The notes: generated from the letters alone by a model not told the origin. A stretch of DNA of 64,000 nucleotides from Oceanisphaera sp. IT1-181 (GCF_033807535.1 NZ_CP136856.1:3508185-3572184); one strand, 5' to 3'; positions 53,223-62,709 are shown, numbered from the stretch's first letter. Translations and numbers: made by a program.

Positions 53223-54194
53223 TCACTCGCGGCCGTGTGGACCATCGAGGTTTAATGCTGGGCCCGCCGGCACCACACCCGTTGGGTTGATGGTGGCGTG
53301 ACTGCGGTAATAGTGCTCTTTGATATGTTTCATATTGACTGTCTCGGCGACACCTGACCACTGGTACAGCTCGCGTACATAACCTGCCAGATGCGGATAA
53401 TCTTCGATCTGCTTCAGGTTGCACTTAAAATGCCCGTGATACACAGCATCAAAACGGATCAGCGTGGTAAATAAACGCCAATCTGCCTCGGTGATTTTAT
53501 CGCCGAGCAAGTAGCGGTTCTTCGACAAGCGCTGATCCAACTCATCCAAGGTCGCAAACAAAGGAAATACCGCCTCTTCGTAGGCGTGCTGAGTGGTAGC
53601 AAACCCCGCTTTATAGACACCATTGTTTACGTTGTGGTAAATCTGCTCGTTAATGCTGTCAATTTGCGTGCGCAGCGCCTCTGGATAATAATCGCCAGCT
53701 TTGGCACCAATGCCGTCGAAAGCCGAGTTCAGCATGCGGATAATCTCGGAAGATTCGTTGCTGACAAACCGATTTTGCTGTTTATCCCAGAGTACCGGAA
53801 TCGTTACGCGCCCAGTGTACTCAGGGTCCGCGGCGGTATAAATCTGGTGCATGTACTGTGCCTGGAAGAGGGGGTCTGCGATAACACCTTCGCCTTCTTC
53901 AAAAGTCCAACCATGTTCAACCATTAGCGGGTTGACCACTGACACTGAAATCATCGACTCCAGTCCTTTCAGTTTACGAAAGATCAGCGTTCTGTGTGCC
54001 CAAGGACAGGCTAGTGAAACGTATAAATGGTAGCGTCCGGCTTCGGCCTTGAACCCAGCTTCACCGGTAGGGCCGGCACTACCGTCGGCAGTGATCCAGT
54101 TGCGAAATTGCGACTCACTACGCGCGAATTTACCGCCGTTAGAGTCCGTGTCATACCATTGGTCAACCCACTGACCTTCTACAAGTAAGCCCAT
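53223..54194 (-). CDS. yqjG: Glutathionyl-hydroquinone reductase (YqjG type)
   Basis: 323-residue xi-class glutathione transferase that reduces glutathionyl-hydroquinones. The catalytic Cys63 lies in ACPWAHRTLIFRKLKGLE. SVSVVNPLMVEHGWTF, NNGVYKAGFATTQHAYEEAV and SHATINPTGVVPAGP are near-identical to E. coli YqjG (328 residues). It lies between DoxX and the MDR reductase, matching the E. coli pairing of yqjF (DoxX family) with yqjG. Confidence 0.96.
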   Translation of the reverse strand: MGLLVEGQWVDQWYDTDSNGGKFARSESQFRNWITADGSAGPTGEAGFKAEAGRYHLYVSLACPWAHRTLIFRKLKGLESMISVSVVNPLMVEHGWTFEEGEGVIADPLFQAQYMHQIYTAADPEYTGRVTIPVLWDKQQNRFVSNESSEIIRMLNSAFDGIGAKAGDYYPEALRTQIDSINEQIYHNVNNGVYKAGFATTQHAYEEAVFPLFATLDELDQRLSKNRYLLGDKITEADWRLFTTLIRFDAVYHGHFKCNLKQIEDYPHLAGYVRELYQWSGVAETVNMKHIKEHYYRSHATINPTGVVPAGPALNLDGPHGRE

Positions 54195-54310
54195 GTTGGT
54201 GCCTCCGTTTGTATTTGAATATGTTGGCCAGGGGAGCTTTCTCCCCTGGCGTGCCTGTGCTGTGCATAATAGGTATCAAGTGAGCGATGGCGTTATGCGC
54301 CGGAGCTCGG

Positions 54311-54787
54311 TTATGACGAGCGGCCTGGCTTAGCACTGTCTTTACTCGCCATGTCACTCAACTTGCTATCCAGCGACCACTTTCCGCCCCCGTTAAACAT
54401 CAATGCCACCGAGATGCTGAGCAGAGCGAGGCCGAATTCATAGCCGTTGTTACTCATGAAGAGTCCATTGGGAAGGTGAACCGTGATGATGGCGACGAGC
54501 ATGGTGACTGCCAGCATGAAGGCCGCGGGCCGGGTCAGTAGTCCAATGAGTAGGGCGAGACCACCGAAGAACTCGGCACTACCCGCCGCCAGCGCCATCA
54601 GGTAACCAGGCTCCAGGCCAATGGAAGCCATCCACTGGCCGGTGCCTTCCAGACCGTAGCCGCCAAAGCTGCCGAACAGCTTTTGAGCGCCATGGGCGAC
54701 GAACATGACGCCGGCCGGAACACGAAGTGCTAGGCTGGTGAGGCTGTTGTCGGTTACAAGTACGCGCTTTATCAATTCTTTGTTCAT
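54311..54787 (-). CDS. DoxX family membrane protein
   Basis: 158-residue protein with four helices. The ATG ending 54787 (MNKELIKRVL) has GGAG upstream; the extension by 8 residues is rejected. ALRVPAGVMFVAHGAQKLFG and SAEFFGGLALLIGLLTRPAAFMLAV are DoxX signatures. In E. coli the DoxX-family yqjF is induced by hydroquinone-like compounds through YhaJ. Here the first gene of the cluster lies 113 bp from a divergent YhaJ-like gene, suggesting the same circuit. Confidence 0.9.
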   Translation of the reverse strand: MNKELIKRVLVTDNSLTSLALRVPAGVMFVAHGAQKLFGSFGGYGLEGTGQWMASIGLEPGYLMALAAGSAEFFGGLALLIGLLTRPAAFMLAVTMLVAIITVHLPNGLFMSNNGYEFGLALLSISVALMFNGGGKWSLDSKLSDMASKDSAKPGRSS

Positions 54788-54899
54788 GTGAATATCTCCA
54801 TTTAGCATCAATATTGCTGTTCGATGTAGATACTATATTTAAAAGGGTTGGCAATTAATAACGGAACAAATTGACCTTTATCATCAGGAAAACTGAACT

Positions 54900-55820
54900 A
54901 TGATTTCGCTTATCACTCTGGATGCACTTCAGACACTCGACGCCATAGAACGCCGCCAAAGCTTTGCCGCCGCCGCCGAAGAGTTGCACCGTGTTCCGTC
55001 CGCCATCTCCTATACCATCAACAAGCTGGAAGAGGATCTTGGGGTCGCGTTATTTGACCGCAGCCGGCGTAAAGCTGAGCTGACCGCCACGGGGCGTCTG
55101 GTACTGGAGCAGGGCAGGCAAATTCTCAAGGCATCCGAAGAATTGACGGCACTGGCCCGCCAGGCGGCGGACGGTTGGGAAGCAGAGCTTAGGATCTGCA
55201 TTGACAGCGTACTGAGCTGCGACCCTGTATATGAGCTGATTGAAGCCTTCCTGCGCGTGCAGCCCAAGACCGAGATACGACTGAATGAAGAAGTGCTCGG
55301 CGGCAGCTGGGACGCGCTGAGTGATGATCGTTGTGACTTGGTGATTGGGGCTGAGGGGGCACCCCCTGCTACGGGATTCGCCCTTCACTCCCTGGGAAAA
55401 GTGGACTTTGAGTTCGCGGTGGCCACCGGTCATCCGCTGGCTAAACTGCCAATGCCGCTGCCGGCGAGTGCGATACAGGATTATCCGACCGTGATAGTGG
55501 CCGACAGCTCACGGCGTTTACCCGTACGCTCCTCCGGCTTGCTGGATGGGCGCAGCCGCATTATCGTGCCGACCATAGGGCACAAAATAGAGGCGCAGTG
55601 CAAAGGGCTGGGCGTCGGCTATTTGCCGCTTCACCGGATTAGGCAGGAGCTGGCTGAAGGGAGATTGGAGCTGTTAACAGTGGATGCACCGCGACCCCCA
55701 GTAGAAATCTCGGTAGCCTGGCATCGCGGCGATACAGGGAAGGGACTCATGTGGTTTGTCGACCGCCTCAAACAGATGCAGTTCGACCCCGATCTCGGCA
55801 CACTCACCCGAAACCCATAG
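54900..55820 (+). CDS. LysR family regulator (YhaJ-like)
   Basis: 306-residue LysR-type regulator. The HTH segment RRQSFAAAAEELHRVPSAISYTINKLEEDLGVALFDRS closely resembles E. coli YhaJ, including VPSA-SYT. The effector domain begins near residue 95. It is divergent from the DoxX-yqjG-MDR-pirin-wrbA genes. YhaJ activates yqjF and yhaK-type genes in response to hydroquinone derivatives, so this is the likely local regulator; autoregulation through the 112-bp shared promoter is expected. Confidence 0.88.
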   Translation: MISLITLDALQTLDAIERRQSFAAAAEELHRVPSAISYTINKLEEDLGVALFDRSRRKAELTATGRLVLEQGRQILKASEELTALARQAADGWEAELRICIDSVLSCDPVYELIEAFLRVQPKTEIRLNEEVLGGSWDALSDDRCDLVIGAEGAPPATGFALHSLGKVDFEFAVATGHPLAKLPMPLPASAIQDYPTVIVADSSRRLPVRSSGLLDGRSRIIVPTIGHKIEAQCKGLGVGYLPLHRIRQELAEGRLELLTVDAPRPPVEISVAWHRGDTGKGLMWFVDRLKQMQFDPDLGTLTRNP

Positions 55821-55895
55821 AGCCTGTTCTGTCACTATTGCCGTGTTCGGGCTGCTGCCATACCCATGTCGACGATAAGCGCTCGCTTTTAAAGC

Positions 55896-55931
55896 AAAAA
55901 ATGAGCCGAATATAGCGTTTATTCGGCTCAT
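55896..55931. terminator. Bidirectional terminator between the LysR gene and mnmE
   Basis: ATGAGCCGAATA and TATTCGGCTCAT form a 12-bp perfect stem with a 7-base loop. On the minus strand it is followed by TTTTTT, 30 bp past mnmE. Confidence 0.88.
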
Positions 55932-55960
55932 GATTGAGAATGCTAGCGGCAATGTCGGTC

Positions 55961-57322
55961 TTATTTCCCGATACAGAACGAGCTGAAGATCTTGCCTAGC
56001 AAGTCGTCGGAAGTAAATTCGCCGGTGATCTGGCTAAGCTCTTCTTGGGCTAGGCGTAGCTCTTCGGCGACGAGCTCACCGGCTTTGTAGACTTCGAGTT
56101 GTTCTTTAGCCATTAACAGGTGTTGGTCGGCATTATGCAAGGCGTCTAAGTGACGACGGCGGGCGCTGAAGCTGCCCTCGGTACCGCCCTGAAAGCCCAT
56201 GCAGTCTTTTAGGTGTATTTTCAGGGCTTCTACACCTTGGCCAGTAGTGGCAGAAATGGGATACACCGCATGCTCACCGTCACTGACCACATCAAGGGCT
56301 TCACCACTTAAGTCGGCTTTATTGCGCACTACGGTCAGACCAATGTGTGCGGGTAAGCGGTCGATAAAATCTGGCCAAATATCTTTGGGGTGCAGGGCAT
56401 CGGTAGTAGTGCCATCCACCATAAACAGGATGCGATCTGCCTGTTCGATTTCAGCCCAAGCGCGCTCGATGCCGATACGCTCTACCGCATCGGTGGCGTC
56501 TCGCAAACCGGCGGTGTCAATAATGTGCAGCGGCATGCCGTCTAGGTGAATAAACTCGCGCAGCACGTCTCGGGTGGTACCGGCGATGTCGGTGACGATG
56601 GCGGACTCTTTGCCAGCCAAGGCATTGAGCAGGCTGGACTTACCGGCGTTAGGCCTGCCGGCAATCACTACCTTCATGCCTTCGCGCATGATGGCGCCTT
56701 GGCGTGCTTGGCGTTGTACTTCAGTTAAGCGGTCGATAATGGCGTATAAGCCGCCGGCAATTTTGCCGTCCGAGAGAAAGTCCACTTCCTCTTCAGGAAA
56801 ATCAATCGCCGCTTCCACAAAAATGCGCAGGTGAGTGAGTGCTTCGACTAAGTCATGCACATGGTTGGAAAATTCACCCTGCAAGGAGTGCAGCGCTGAG
56901 CGGGCGGCTTGCTCGCTGGAGGCTTCAATAAGATCCGCGATAGCCTCGGCTTGGGCTAAGTCTAATTTGTCATTCAGAAAGGCCCGCTCACTAAACTCAC
57001 CGGCTTTGGCTGGGCGCAGATTTGGCAACTCCAAAATACGCTTAATCAGCATATCGAGCACTACTGGGCCGCCGTGGCCTTGCAGCTCAAGTACGTCTTC
57101 ACCGGTAAAGCTGTTGGGGCCTTTAAATAACAGCGCTATGCCTTGGTCTAGCACTTGGCCTTGGGCATCTTTAAAAGGCAGATAGTCTGCATAACGCACC
57201 TTGGGCACTTTGCCGAGCACCGCCTGGGCCACCGCTTCGGCTTGTGGGCCAGAGACCCTTATTATGCCCACACCGCCACGGCCGGGGGCGGTGGCTTGCG
57301 CCACTATGGTATCAAATGACAT
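55961..57322 (-). CDS. mnmE: tRNA modification GTPase MnmE
   Basis: 453-residue GTPase partner of MnmG in U34 tRNA modification. The N-terminal tetrahydrofolate-binding domain begins IVAQATAPGRGGVGIIRVSG. The G domain has GRPNAGKSSLLNAL (about 225), DIAGTTRD and DTAGLRDATD, with NKAD as G4. The C-terminus is the essential CIGK (450-453). It lies downstream of yidC, the usual order, and about 48 kb from mnmG. Confidence 0.98.
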   Translation of the reverse strand: MSFDTIVAQATAPGRGGVGIIRVSGPQAEAVAQAVLGKVPKVRYADYLPFKDAQGQVLDQGIALLFKGPNSFTGEDVLELQGHGGPVVLDMLIKRILELPNLRPAKAGEFSERAFLNDKLDLAQAEAIADLIEASSEQAARSALHSLQGEFSNHVHDLVEALTHLRIFVEAAIDFPEEEVDFLSDGKIAGGLYAIIDRLTEVQRQARQGAIMREGMKVVIAGRPNAGKSSLLNALAGKESAIVTDIAGTTRDVLREFIHLDGMPLHIIDTAGLRDATDAVERIGIERAWAEIEQADRILFMVDGTTTDALHPKDIWPDFIDRLPAHIGLTVVRNKADLSGEALDVVSDGEHAVYPISATTGQGVEALKIHLKDCMGFQGGTEGSFSARRRHLDALHNADQHLLMAKEQLEVYKAGELVAEELRLAQEELSQITGEFTSDDLLGKIFSSFCIGK

Positions 57323-57358
57323 CTGTTGTTACTCCACTACACATACAAGGCGATTGGC

Positions 57359-57388
57359 AATAAAAAGGCGACCCTAGGGTCGCCTTTA
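57359..57388 (-). terminator. Terminator between yidC and mnmE
   Basis: Minus strand AAAGGCGACC-CTAG-GGTCGCCTTT, then TTATT. It may reduce read-through from yidC into mnmE. Confidence 0.85.
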
Positions 57389-57426
57389 GTGTATTGATTT
57401 CTGGTGCTAGCGGCTAGCAAACAGCC

Positions 57427-59106
57427 TTAGGAGGCAGCTTTACTACCGTGCAGGCCTTTCTTCTCAAGCTGGCGGAAGATATACCACTGCTGAGCAATGG
57501 TCACTACGTTACTCACCAACCAGTACAAGGTTAAGCCCGCAGGGAACCACAAGAAGAAGAAGGTAAAGATGATCGGCATAAACTGCATCACCTTCTGCTG
57601 CATGGGATCCGTTACCGTAGTGGGGCTCATCTTCTGAATTAAGAACATGCTGATACCCATCAGAATTGGCAACACAAAGTAAGGGTCACGAACCGACAAG
57701 TCATCAATCCACAGCATGAAAGGCGCATGGCGCAATTCAACAGATTCCATCAACACCCAGTACAGGGAGATGAAAATCGGCATCTGTACCACAATCGGTA
57801 AACAGCCGCCCAGCGGGTTTACTTTTTCTTTCTTATACAGCTCCATCATGCCTTGCGACATCTTTTGGCGATCATCACCAAAGCGCTCTTTTAGGGCAGC
57901 TAGTTTAGGCTGCAGCATGCGCATCTTAGCCATGGAGGTGTACTGAGCTTTAGTCAGCGGATACATAACACCGCGCACCACGAAGGTGGTCAGGATAATG
58001 GCCAGACCCCAGTTAATGGCGAAGCTTTGTAAAAAGTGCAGTAATTTAAACAGCGGCTGAGCAATAAACCACAACCAACCATAGTCGACGGTTAAGTCGA
58101 GGTTATCGGCGGCGGCGGCCATTTTATTTTGCAGCTTAGGGCCTAACCAAAGATCGGCAGAGACAGTTTGAGTACTGCCTGCGGCCACGGTAGTGGGCTG
58201 AGCTTTAAAGCCGATAATGGCTTGGCCTTGGTTGTTCAAGTTACGGCTGTAGATCTGATTGCCGTCTTCTAACGGTGCAATCCACGCCGACACAAAGTAG
58301 TGCTGCAACATGCCAACCCAGCCATTAGCCGTGGTTAGGTTCAGGTTGGCTTCGCGTACCTTCTTGAAATCGTACTTGGTGTAGCGGGTTTCGCTGCTGG
58401 AGTAGGCCGGGCCGCGATAGGCAGAGGCCATCAGCATGTTGCCGCCTTCTTCATTCGGGTTGACTTGGCTTTGCTTCAATTGGCCGTAAAGCTGAGTGAC
58501 TACTGGTGCGGCGCTTTGGTTATCAATGTTGTAGCTAACGTTAACCACGTGGCTATCACGGGTTAAGGTAAAGACTTTGGTGAACACCACGCCATTATCA
58601 TTGGTAAAGGTCAGCGGCACACTTAAGGTGTCTTGGCCATCGGCTAAAACATAGTCGTGCTGTTCGCTGTGATAAATCGGGCGACCGGCCTTGTTTGCGT
58701 CTGGGCCATCGTTACCAATCAGGCCACTTTGCGCTATGTTCACGAAGTTGGTGGTATTGCTCAACAAGGTAAACTTATCGTCTGAATCTAGGCTGTCGTT
58801 GTGCTCTAACAGCTCCGCGCCCACAATGTCACCGCCTTGGGTGTCTATGGTCAGTTTGAGCGTATCAGAGAGCACGGTAATGAGATTACGGCTAGCGGGT
58901 GCGGCGGCGTCCGTCGGTACTTCGCCATCCACTTGCACGCTATCGGACTCAGGAACGAAGTTAGCGTCATCCGCATTATTGCCGGTTGCAGTTTGCGTGG
59001 TTTGCTGTGCTACAACGGGTGGGTTTTGATGTTCATCCCACTTTTGCCAGATGAGAAAACTCACCAGCAGCAGAGCGATAATCAGTATATTGCGTTGAGA
59101 TTCCAT
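57427..59106 (-). CDS. yidC: Membrane protein insertase YidC
   Basis: 559-residue insertase for inner-membrane proteins, including AtpE and AtpB. The N-terminal helix QRNILIIALLLVSFLIWQKW is followed by a large periplasmic beta-domain (about 60-345). The conserved membrane core has NWGLAIILTTFVVRGVMYPL (with the functional Arg), GGCLPIVVQMPIFISLYWVL and FFLWFPAGLTLYWLVSN. Length matches the E. coli protein (548). It follows yidD by 6 bp. Confidence 0.98.
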   Translation of the reverse strand: MESQRNILIIALLLVSFLIWQKWDEHQNPPVVAQQTTQTATGNNADDANFVPESDSVQVDGEVPTDAAAPASRNLITVLSDTLKLTIDTQGGDIVGAELLEHNDSLDSDDKFTLLSNTTNFVNIAQSGLIGNDGPDANKAGRPIYHSEQHDYVLADGQDTLSVPLTFTNDNGVVFTKVFTLTRDSHVVNVSYNIDNQSAAPVVTQLYGQLKQSQVNPNEEGGNMLMASAYRGPAYSSSETRYTKYDFKKVREANLNLTTANGWVGMLQHYFVSAWIAPLEDGNQIYSRNLNNQGQAIIGFKAQPTTVAAGSTQTVSADLWLGPKLQNKMAAAADNLDLTVDYGWLWFIAQPLFKLLHFLQSFAINWGLAIILTTFVVRGVMYPLTKAQYTSMAKMRMLQPKLAALKERFGDDRQKMSQGMMELYKKEKVNPLGGCLPIVVQMPIFISLYWVLMESVELRHAPFMLWIDDLSVRDPYFVLPILMGISMFLIQKMSPTTVTDPMQQKVMQFMPIIFTFFFLWFPAGLTLYWLVSNVVTIAQQWYIFRQLEKKGLHGSKAAS

Positions 59107-59112
59107 AATTTA

Positions 59113-59355
59113 TTATCTTCGCTTTGTCGGGACCGGATCGTGGCCACTTGGACCTAAAGGATGGCATTTTAGTAGACGCTTGAGAGTTAACCAAGCGCCT
59201 TTTAAAAAGCCGTGCAGCCGGATGGCTTCAATGGCGTATTGCGAACAGGTGGGAGTAAAGCGACACCTGGGCCCAAGCAATGGACTGATAACCACTTGGT
59301 ATAGGCGAAGAATGCCTACGCTGAGTCGTTGCAACGGCGAGAAAGCGTGCGCCAT
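59113..59355 (-). CDS. yidD: Membrane protein insertion efficiency factor YidD
   Basis: 80-residue amphipathic membrane-associated protein assisting YidC-dependent insertion. LYQVVISPLLGPRCRFTPTCSQYAIEAIRLHGFLKG has the three conserved Cys region, and CHPLGPSGHDPVP the C-terminal signature. Its 5' end overlaps rnpA by 40 bp, a common arrangement. Confidence 0.96.
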   Translation of the reverse strand: MAHAFSPLQRLSVGILRLYQVVISPLLGPRCRFTPTCSQYAIEAIRLHGFLKGAWLTLKRLLKCHPLGPSGHDPVPTKRR

Positions 59356-59678
59356 AATCTATCCAGCAGTTCAAACAGCTCGTCGTTGGGTACCTCTCCG
59401 ATTCCCTTTTTAGCGATCACTACAATATCGACACTGGGTAATTGATGTTGCTTTAAACGAAAGGCTTCGCGAGCAACACGTTTTACCCGGTTGCGCCAAA
59501 CGGCACGTTTTAGTGCTTTTTTGGGTACAGCTAACCCAAGTCTGGGGTGACCCAATTCGTTTGGTCTGGCAAGAAGTGTGACATGTGGGGATGCGGCTCG
59601 GACAGGGTTGTCGAAGACGTTTTTAAAATGGGCGGGAGTTAACAAACGTAACTCCCGTGTAAAGGTGTGTCTGGCCAT
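59316..59678 (-). CDS. rnpA: Ribonuclease P protein component
   Basis: 120-residue basic protein subunit of RNase P, which matures tRNA 5' ends. ELRLLTPAHFKNVFDNPVRA is the N-terminal block, and KRAVWRNRVKRVAREAFR is the RNR motif helix that contacts P RNA. The start ATG overlaps the rpmH stop (TAATG), coupling the two. Confidence 0.96.
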   Translation of the reverse strand: MARHTFTRELRLLTPAHFKNVFDNPVRAASPHVTLLARPNELGHPRLGLAVPKKALKRAVWRNRVKRVAREAFRLKQHQLPSVDIVVIAKKGIGEVPNDELFELLDRLWRTLSRRCNDSA

Positions 59679-59812
59679 TAGGCGCTCAGACGGACACGAC
59701 CTTTGGCGCGACGAGCGACCAATACTTTACGACCACCTACGGTAGCCTTGCGAGCACGGAAACCGTGGCTGCGTTTGCGCTTCAAATTTGAAGGTTGAAA
59801 TGTGCGTTTCAT
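59678..59812 (-). CDS. rpmH: 50S ribosomal protein L34
   Basis: 44-residue, highly basic ribosomal protein. MKRTFQPSNLKRKRSHGFRA is the universal N-terminus, and the protein ends VRLSA. It is shorter than many ORF cut-offs but unmistakable. It heads the rpmH-rnpA-yidD-yidC operon. In many gammaproteobacteria dnaA is the next gene upstream; here 3.7 kb intervenes. Confidence 0.98.
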   Translation of the reverse strand: MKRTFQPSNLKRKRSHGFRARKATVGGRKVLVARRAKGRVRLSA

Positions 59813-60254
59813 AGTAGTTATTACCGCTGTGTCAGTTTGCTATACAGTTTGGCCATGTACTCGACTGACGCATAAACATCACCGAGACGGCCCCACCAAA
59901 GAGGCCGAATTCTAAACAGTTCTGTTTATAACGTCAATCCACATGCCGTTGATTGACGACCTATTAGAGCAAGTATTTCAGCTCACCTAGATCGATCCCA
60001 AGATCCTTAATGATCGCGGGGCTGAAATTATACAGAGCCTTTAGCTGTTAGCAACAAAAACAAGCCGCTTACGTATTAAGCTGTCAGTGAAAGTCGGAAC
60101 TTGGGATGCCTCACTTAAGGGCTTAAGTCCAGAGCGGTGGCAGTTGAGTCTCTTCGTAATGCTAACAGCCGTGCTATTGCAGTAATGCGCGCAGCAATGC
60201 GGGTGCAGCAATACATCGGCAGGCAGACCAGTGTGGCACATGGCAACTCTGGTA
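59813..60254. promoter_or_regulatory. rpmH upstream region with a GATC cluster
   Basis: 442 bp between rpmH and the ABC transporter operon. It must hold the rpmH promoter. Four GATC sites fall within about 30 bp at 59991-60017 (AGATCGATCCCAAGATCC then AATGATCG), resembling the GATC-rich leader upstream of dnaA. A TTGATTGACGACC stretch at 59950 is unassigned. A minus-strand frame at 60041-60397 overlaps the ATPase gene and is not convincing. Confidence 0.55.
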
Positions 60255-60998
60255 TTACATTGCCGGCGGCAGCACCTTGCGTAAAAAAGCGCGGGTGCGC
60301 GGGTCGCTAGGATCCGTGAGCATTTTTTCTGGCGGCCCTTGTTCGACGATATGGCCGCCGTCCATAAAGATGACGCGGTCTGCCACTTCTCGGGCAAAGC
60401 TCATTTCGTGGGTCACCACCACCATGGTTTGGTGCGCCAAGGCCAGCTTTTTCATTAAGCCCAACACTTCATCGACCCATTCAGGATCCAGTGCCGAGGT
60501 GGGCTCATCAAATAACATCACCTTAGCGTGGCTAACCATGGCGCGCGCTATGCCAATCCGTTGCTGCTGGCCACCGGATAAAGACGAAGGATAGGCGTCG
60601 GCTTTATCGGCCAAGCCTATGTCGCCTAATATGGCCAAGGCTTCGGCATGAGCCTGAGCTTTGGTTTTTTTCCAGACCGTGATCAAGCCTTCGGCTATGT
60701 TGTCGCGGGCGGTTTTATTGGCAAACAGCGCATAGTTTTGAAACACAAACGAGGTGCGTTTGCGCAACTCTATGGCGTCCTTGCTGCTATGGTTGGCCAA
60801 GTCGATGGCAAAGCCATCAATGTCTAACTGGCCGGCTTCTGGCGTTTCTAACAGATTAAGGCAACGCAAGAGCGTGGATTTACCCGTACCCGAAGGTCCG
60901 AGGATCACCACAATTTCCCCTTGTTTTATATCGAGGCTAATGTCGTTGAGTACCGTCTGGCCATTATAAATCTTGGTCAGATTGCGCAAAGTAATCAT
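60255..60998 (-). CDS. Polar amino acid ABC transporter ATP-binding protein
   Basis: 247-residue ATPase of the HisP/GlnQ family. Walker A is GPSGTGKST (about 34-42), Q-loop FVFQNYALFANKTARDNI, signature LSGGQQQRIGIARAM and Walker B VMLFDEPTSALDPEWV. It is the last gene of a binding protein-permease-ATPase operon. Substrate class is amino acid; sequence resembles cystine/S-methylcysteine-type importers, but that is not certain. Confidence 0.92.
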   Translation of the reverse strand: MITLRNLTKIYNGQTVLNDISLDIKQGEIVVILGPSGTGKSTLLRCLNLLETPEAGQLDIDGFAIDLANHSSKDAIELRKRTSFVFQNYALFANKTARDNIAEGLITVWKKTKAQAHAEALAILGDIGLADKADAYPSSLSGGQQQRIGIARAMVSHAKVMLFDEPTSALDPEWVDEVLGLMKKLALAHQTMVVVTHEMSFAREVADRVIFMDGGHIVEQGPPEKMLTDPSDPRTRAFLRKVLPPAM

Positions 60999-61005
60999 GG
61001 GCCTC

Positions 61006-61671
61006 CTAATAGGCGGCGTTAAGCCGGCGCTCTAATAAGCTCTGCAAATAAGTAAAAAATACCACCACCGCCCAATAAATTAGCGCCACCGCAACAAAGG
61101 ACTCAAAAAACTTAAAGCTGCTGGAGGCTTCTTTTTGTGCTGAGGCCATGATCTCGGCCACGCCCAAGGTAAAGGCCAGCGAGGTACTTTTGATCATGTC
61201 GATGAAGTAGTTCATTAACGAGGGTGTGGCGATACGCGCCGCTTGGGGCAAAATAATGCGCCGCATGGCTTGGCCCCGCGTCATGCCGATGCTGAGTGCC
61301 GCTTCCATCTGACTTTTATCGACACTGATAATCGCCGCACGAATCGACTCAGCCATATAAGCTGAAAAATGCAGCGTTAAGCCAATCACGGCCGCACTAA
61401 AGGCATTAAGGCCAATAAAGATCGGCATTATTTGCGGCAGGCCGTAATAGAGCAAAAACAGCTGTACTAGCAAGGGCGTGCCACGGAAAAAAGAGATAAA
61501 CAGTCTGGCAAAGGCATTAAGGCCAAACAGCTTAAAGGTGCGGATCACCGCCAATACGCCCGCAATCAGCAGCGCAAATACAAAGCCGAGTAGCGCCATT
61601 TTCATGGTAGTGCCCAGATAACTGAGCAAGATAGGAAACAGCGCTAAGGTATAGTCGAAATCAAAAGGCAT
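61006..61671 (-). CDS. Polar amino acid ABC transporter permease
   Basis: 221-residue HisMQ-type permease with five helices. The ATG ending 61671 (MPFDFDYTLALFPILL) follows the binding-protein stop by one base; an upstream GTG would overlap that gene. The EAA coupling loop is EAALSIGMTRGQAMRRIILPQAARIATPSL. A single permease implies a homodimeric pore. Confidence 0.92.
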   Translation of the reverse strand: MPFDFDYTLALFPILLSYLGTTMKMALLGFVFALLIAGVLAVIRTFKLFGLNAFARLFISFFRGTPLLVQLFLLYYGLPQIMPIFIGLNAFSAAVIGLTLHFSAYMAESIRAAIISVDKSQMEAALSIGMTRGQAMRRIILPQAARIATPSLMNYFIDMIKSTSLAFTLGVAEIMASAQKEASSSFKFFESFVAVALIYWAVVVFFTYLQSLLERRLNAAY

Positions 61672-61672
61672 A

Positions 61673-62431
61673 TTATTGACTACTAATATCCGCACCCAAC
61701 CAGCGCTCTGAAATCTGCGTTAAGGTGCCATCGTCGCGCATTTCACTCAGTGCCTTATCAACCTCGGCTAACAAGGCTTCTTGCTTGGGAGTTTTCAAAA
61801 ACGGAAAAGCGTTCTCTAAGGTATCAAAGGGCTTACCGGCCAATTGTAATGCTAGGCCTGACTCTTTGATCAATTGCGCTGAACCGACTCTGTCCATTAC
61901 AAAAGCATCGGTACGACCTAAGACCACATCCTGCTCTAGGTTGGTTTCATAGGTGATGATATTAATTTCATTATTAGTGTCGTGCTTGCGCATCAGCTGT
62001 TCAAAGTTAGATCCTAAGTTAACGGCGACTTTTTTGCCTTTTAGGTCGTCTAGGCCCTGAATACTGTTATTGCCTTTGCGCACCACAATTTGCGCGCCAT
62101 CGTAAACATAAGCACTAGAGAAGTTATATTTTTCCAGTCGCTCAGGCGTAATGGTTATTTGGTTGGCTATGGTATCGATGCGCCCAGTTTCCAGCATGCC
62201 AAACAAGCCAGAGAAGCTAGTAGTGACAAATTCCACATCGCGATCCAGCCGCTTAGCGATTTCATTCCACACGTCCACTTCAAAACCTTGCAGTTTATCG
62301 AGTTTGACGAAGGTAAACGGATAATAACCACCGGACATACCCACCTTTACGGCGTCTGCCGCTAAGGCAGGCGTGAGTAACAGTACCGACAAGGTAAGGG
62401 CGCTACCCAATTGCTTGATTGATTTCAACAT
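61673..62431 (-). CDS. Amino acid ABC transporter substrate-binding protein
   Basis: 252-residue family 3 periplasmic binding protein. The signal peptide is cleaved after about residue 24 (LTPALA/ADAVK). GGYYPFTFVKLDKLQGFEVDVWNEIAKRL is the family signature, and FSGLFGMLETGRIDTIANQITITPER lines the ligand pocket. It heads the three-gene import operon. The pocket resembles cystine/glutamine binders; ligand not assigned. Confidence 0.92.
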   Translation of the reverse strand: MLKSIKQLGSALTLSVLLLTPALAADAVKVGMSGGYYPFTFVKLDKLQGFEVDVWNEIAKRLDRDVEFVTTSFSGLFGMLETGRIDTIANQITITPERLEKYNFSSAYVYDGAQIVVRKGNNSIQGLDDLKGKKVAVNLGSNFEQLMRKHDTNNEINIITYETNLEQDVVLGRTDAFVMDRVGSAQLIKESGLALQLAGKPFDTLENAFPFLKTPKQEALLAEVDKALSEMRDDGTLTQISERWLGADISSQ

Positions 62432-62709
62432 AAGGCTTCTCCTAGCGTTGCGTCTAGTACCGCTAGCGGCAGTGCCAGCAGCATGACAATAAACACAGCA
62501 TAAGGGATGAAAGTAGCATAGTGCTAGTTAAGAATGGTTTAGCAGGGGGTGATGGGCGTGATTTAAGAGCATATGTTGCAGCGCGAGCCTAGGCACAGCG
62601 GTAGTTGCTGAGTCTTGAAAGGCTGGGAAATAACAAGCTTAAAATACGGAAGTAGGGTGGAGCGACAAGTAACACTAATCAGGTGCCCGGGCGGGCACCT
62701 GTAGAGGGC

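Noticed and set aside
59316..59355. 40-bp overlap of rnpA and yidD as a possible frameshift
   Set aside because: Both products are full length and this overlap is common in the rpmH-rnpA-yidD-yidC operon.
60041..60397. 118-codon minus-strand frame downstream of rpmH
   Set aside because: It overlaps the ABC ATPase gene in another frame, and its Cys/Arg-rich composition is not protein-like.
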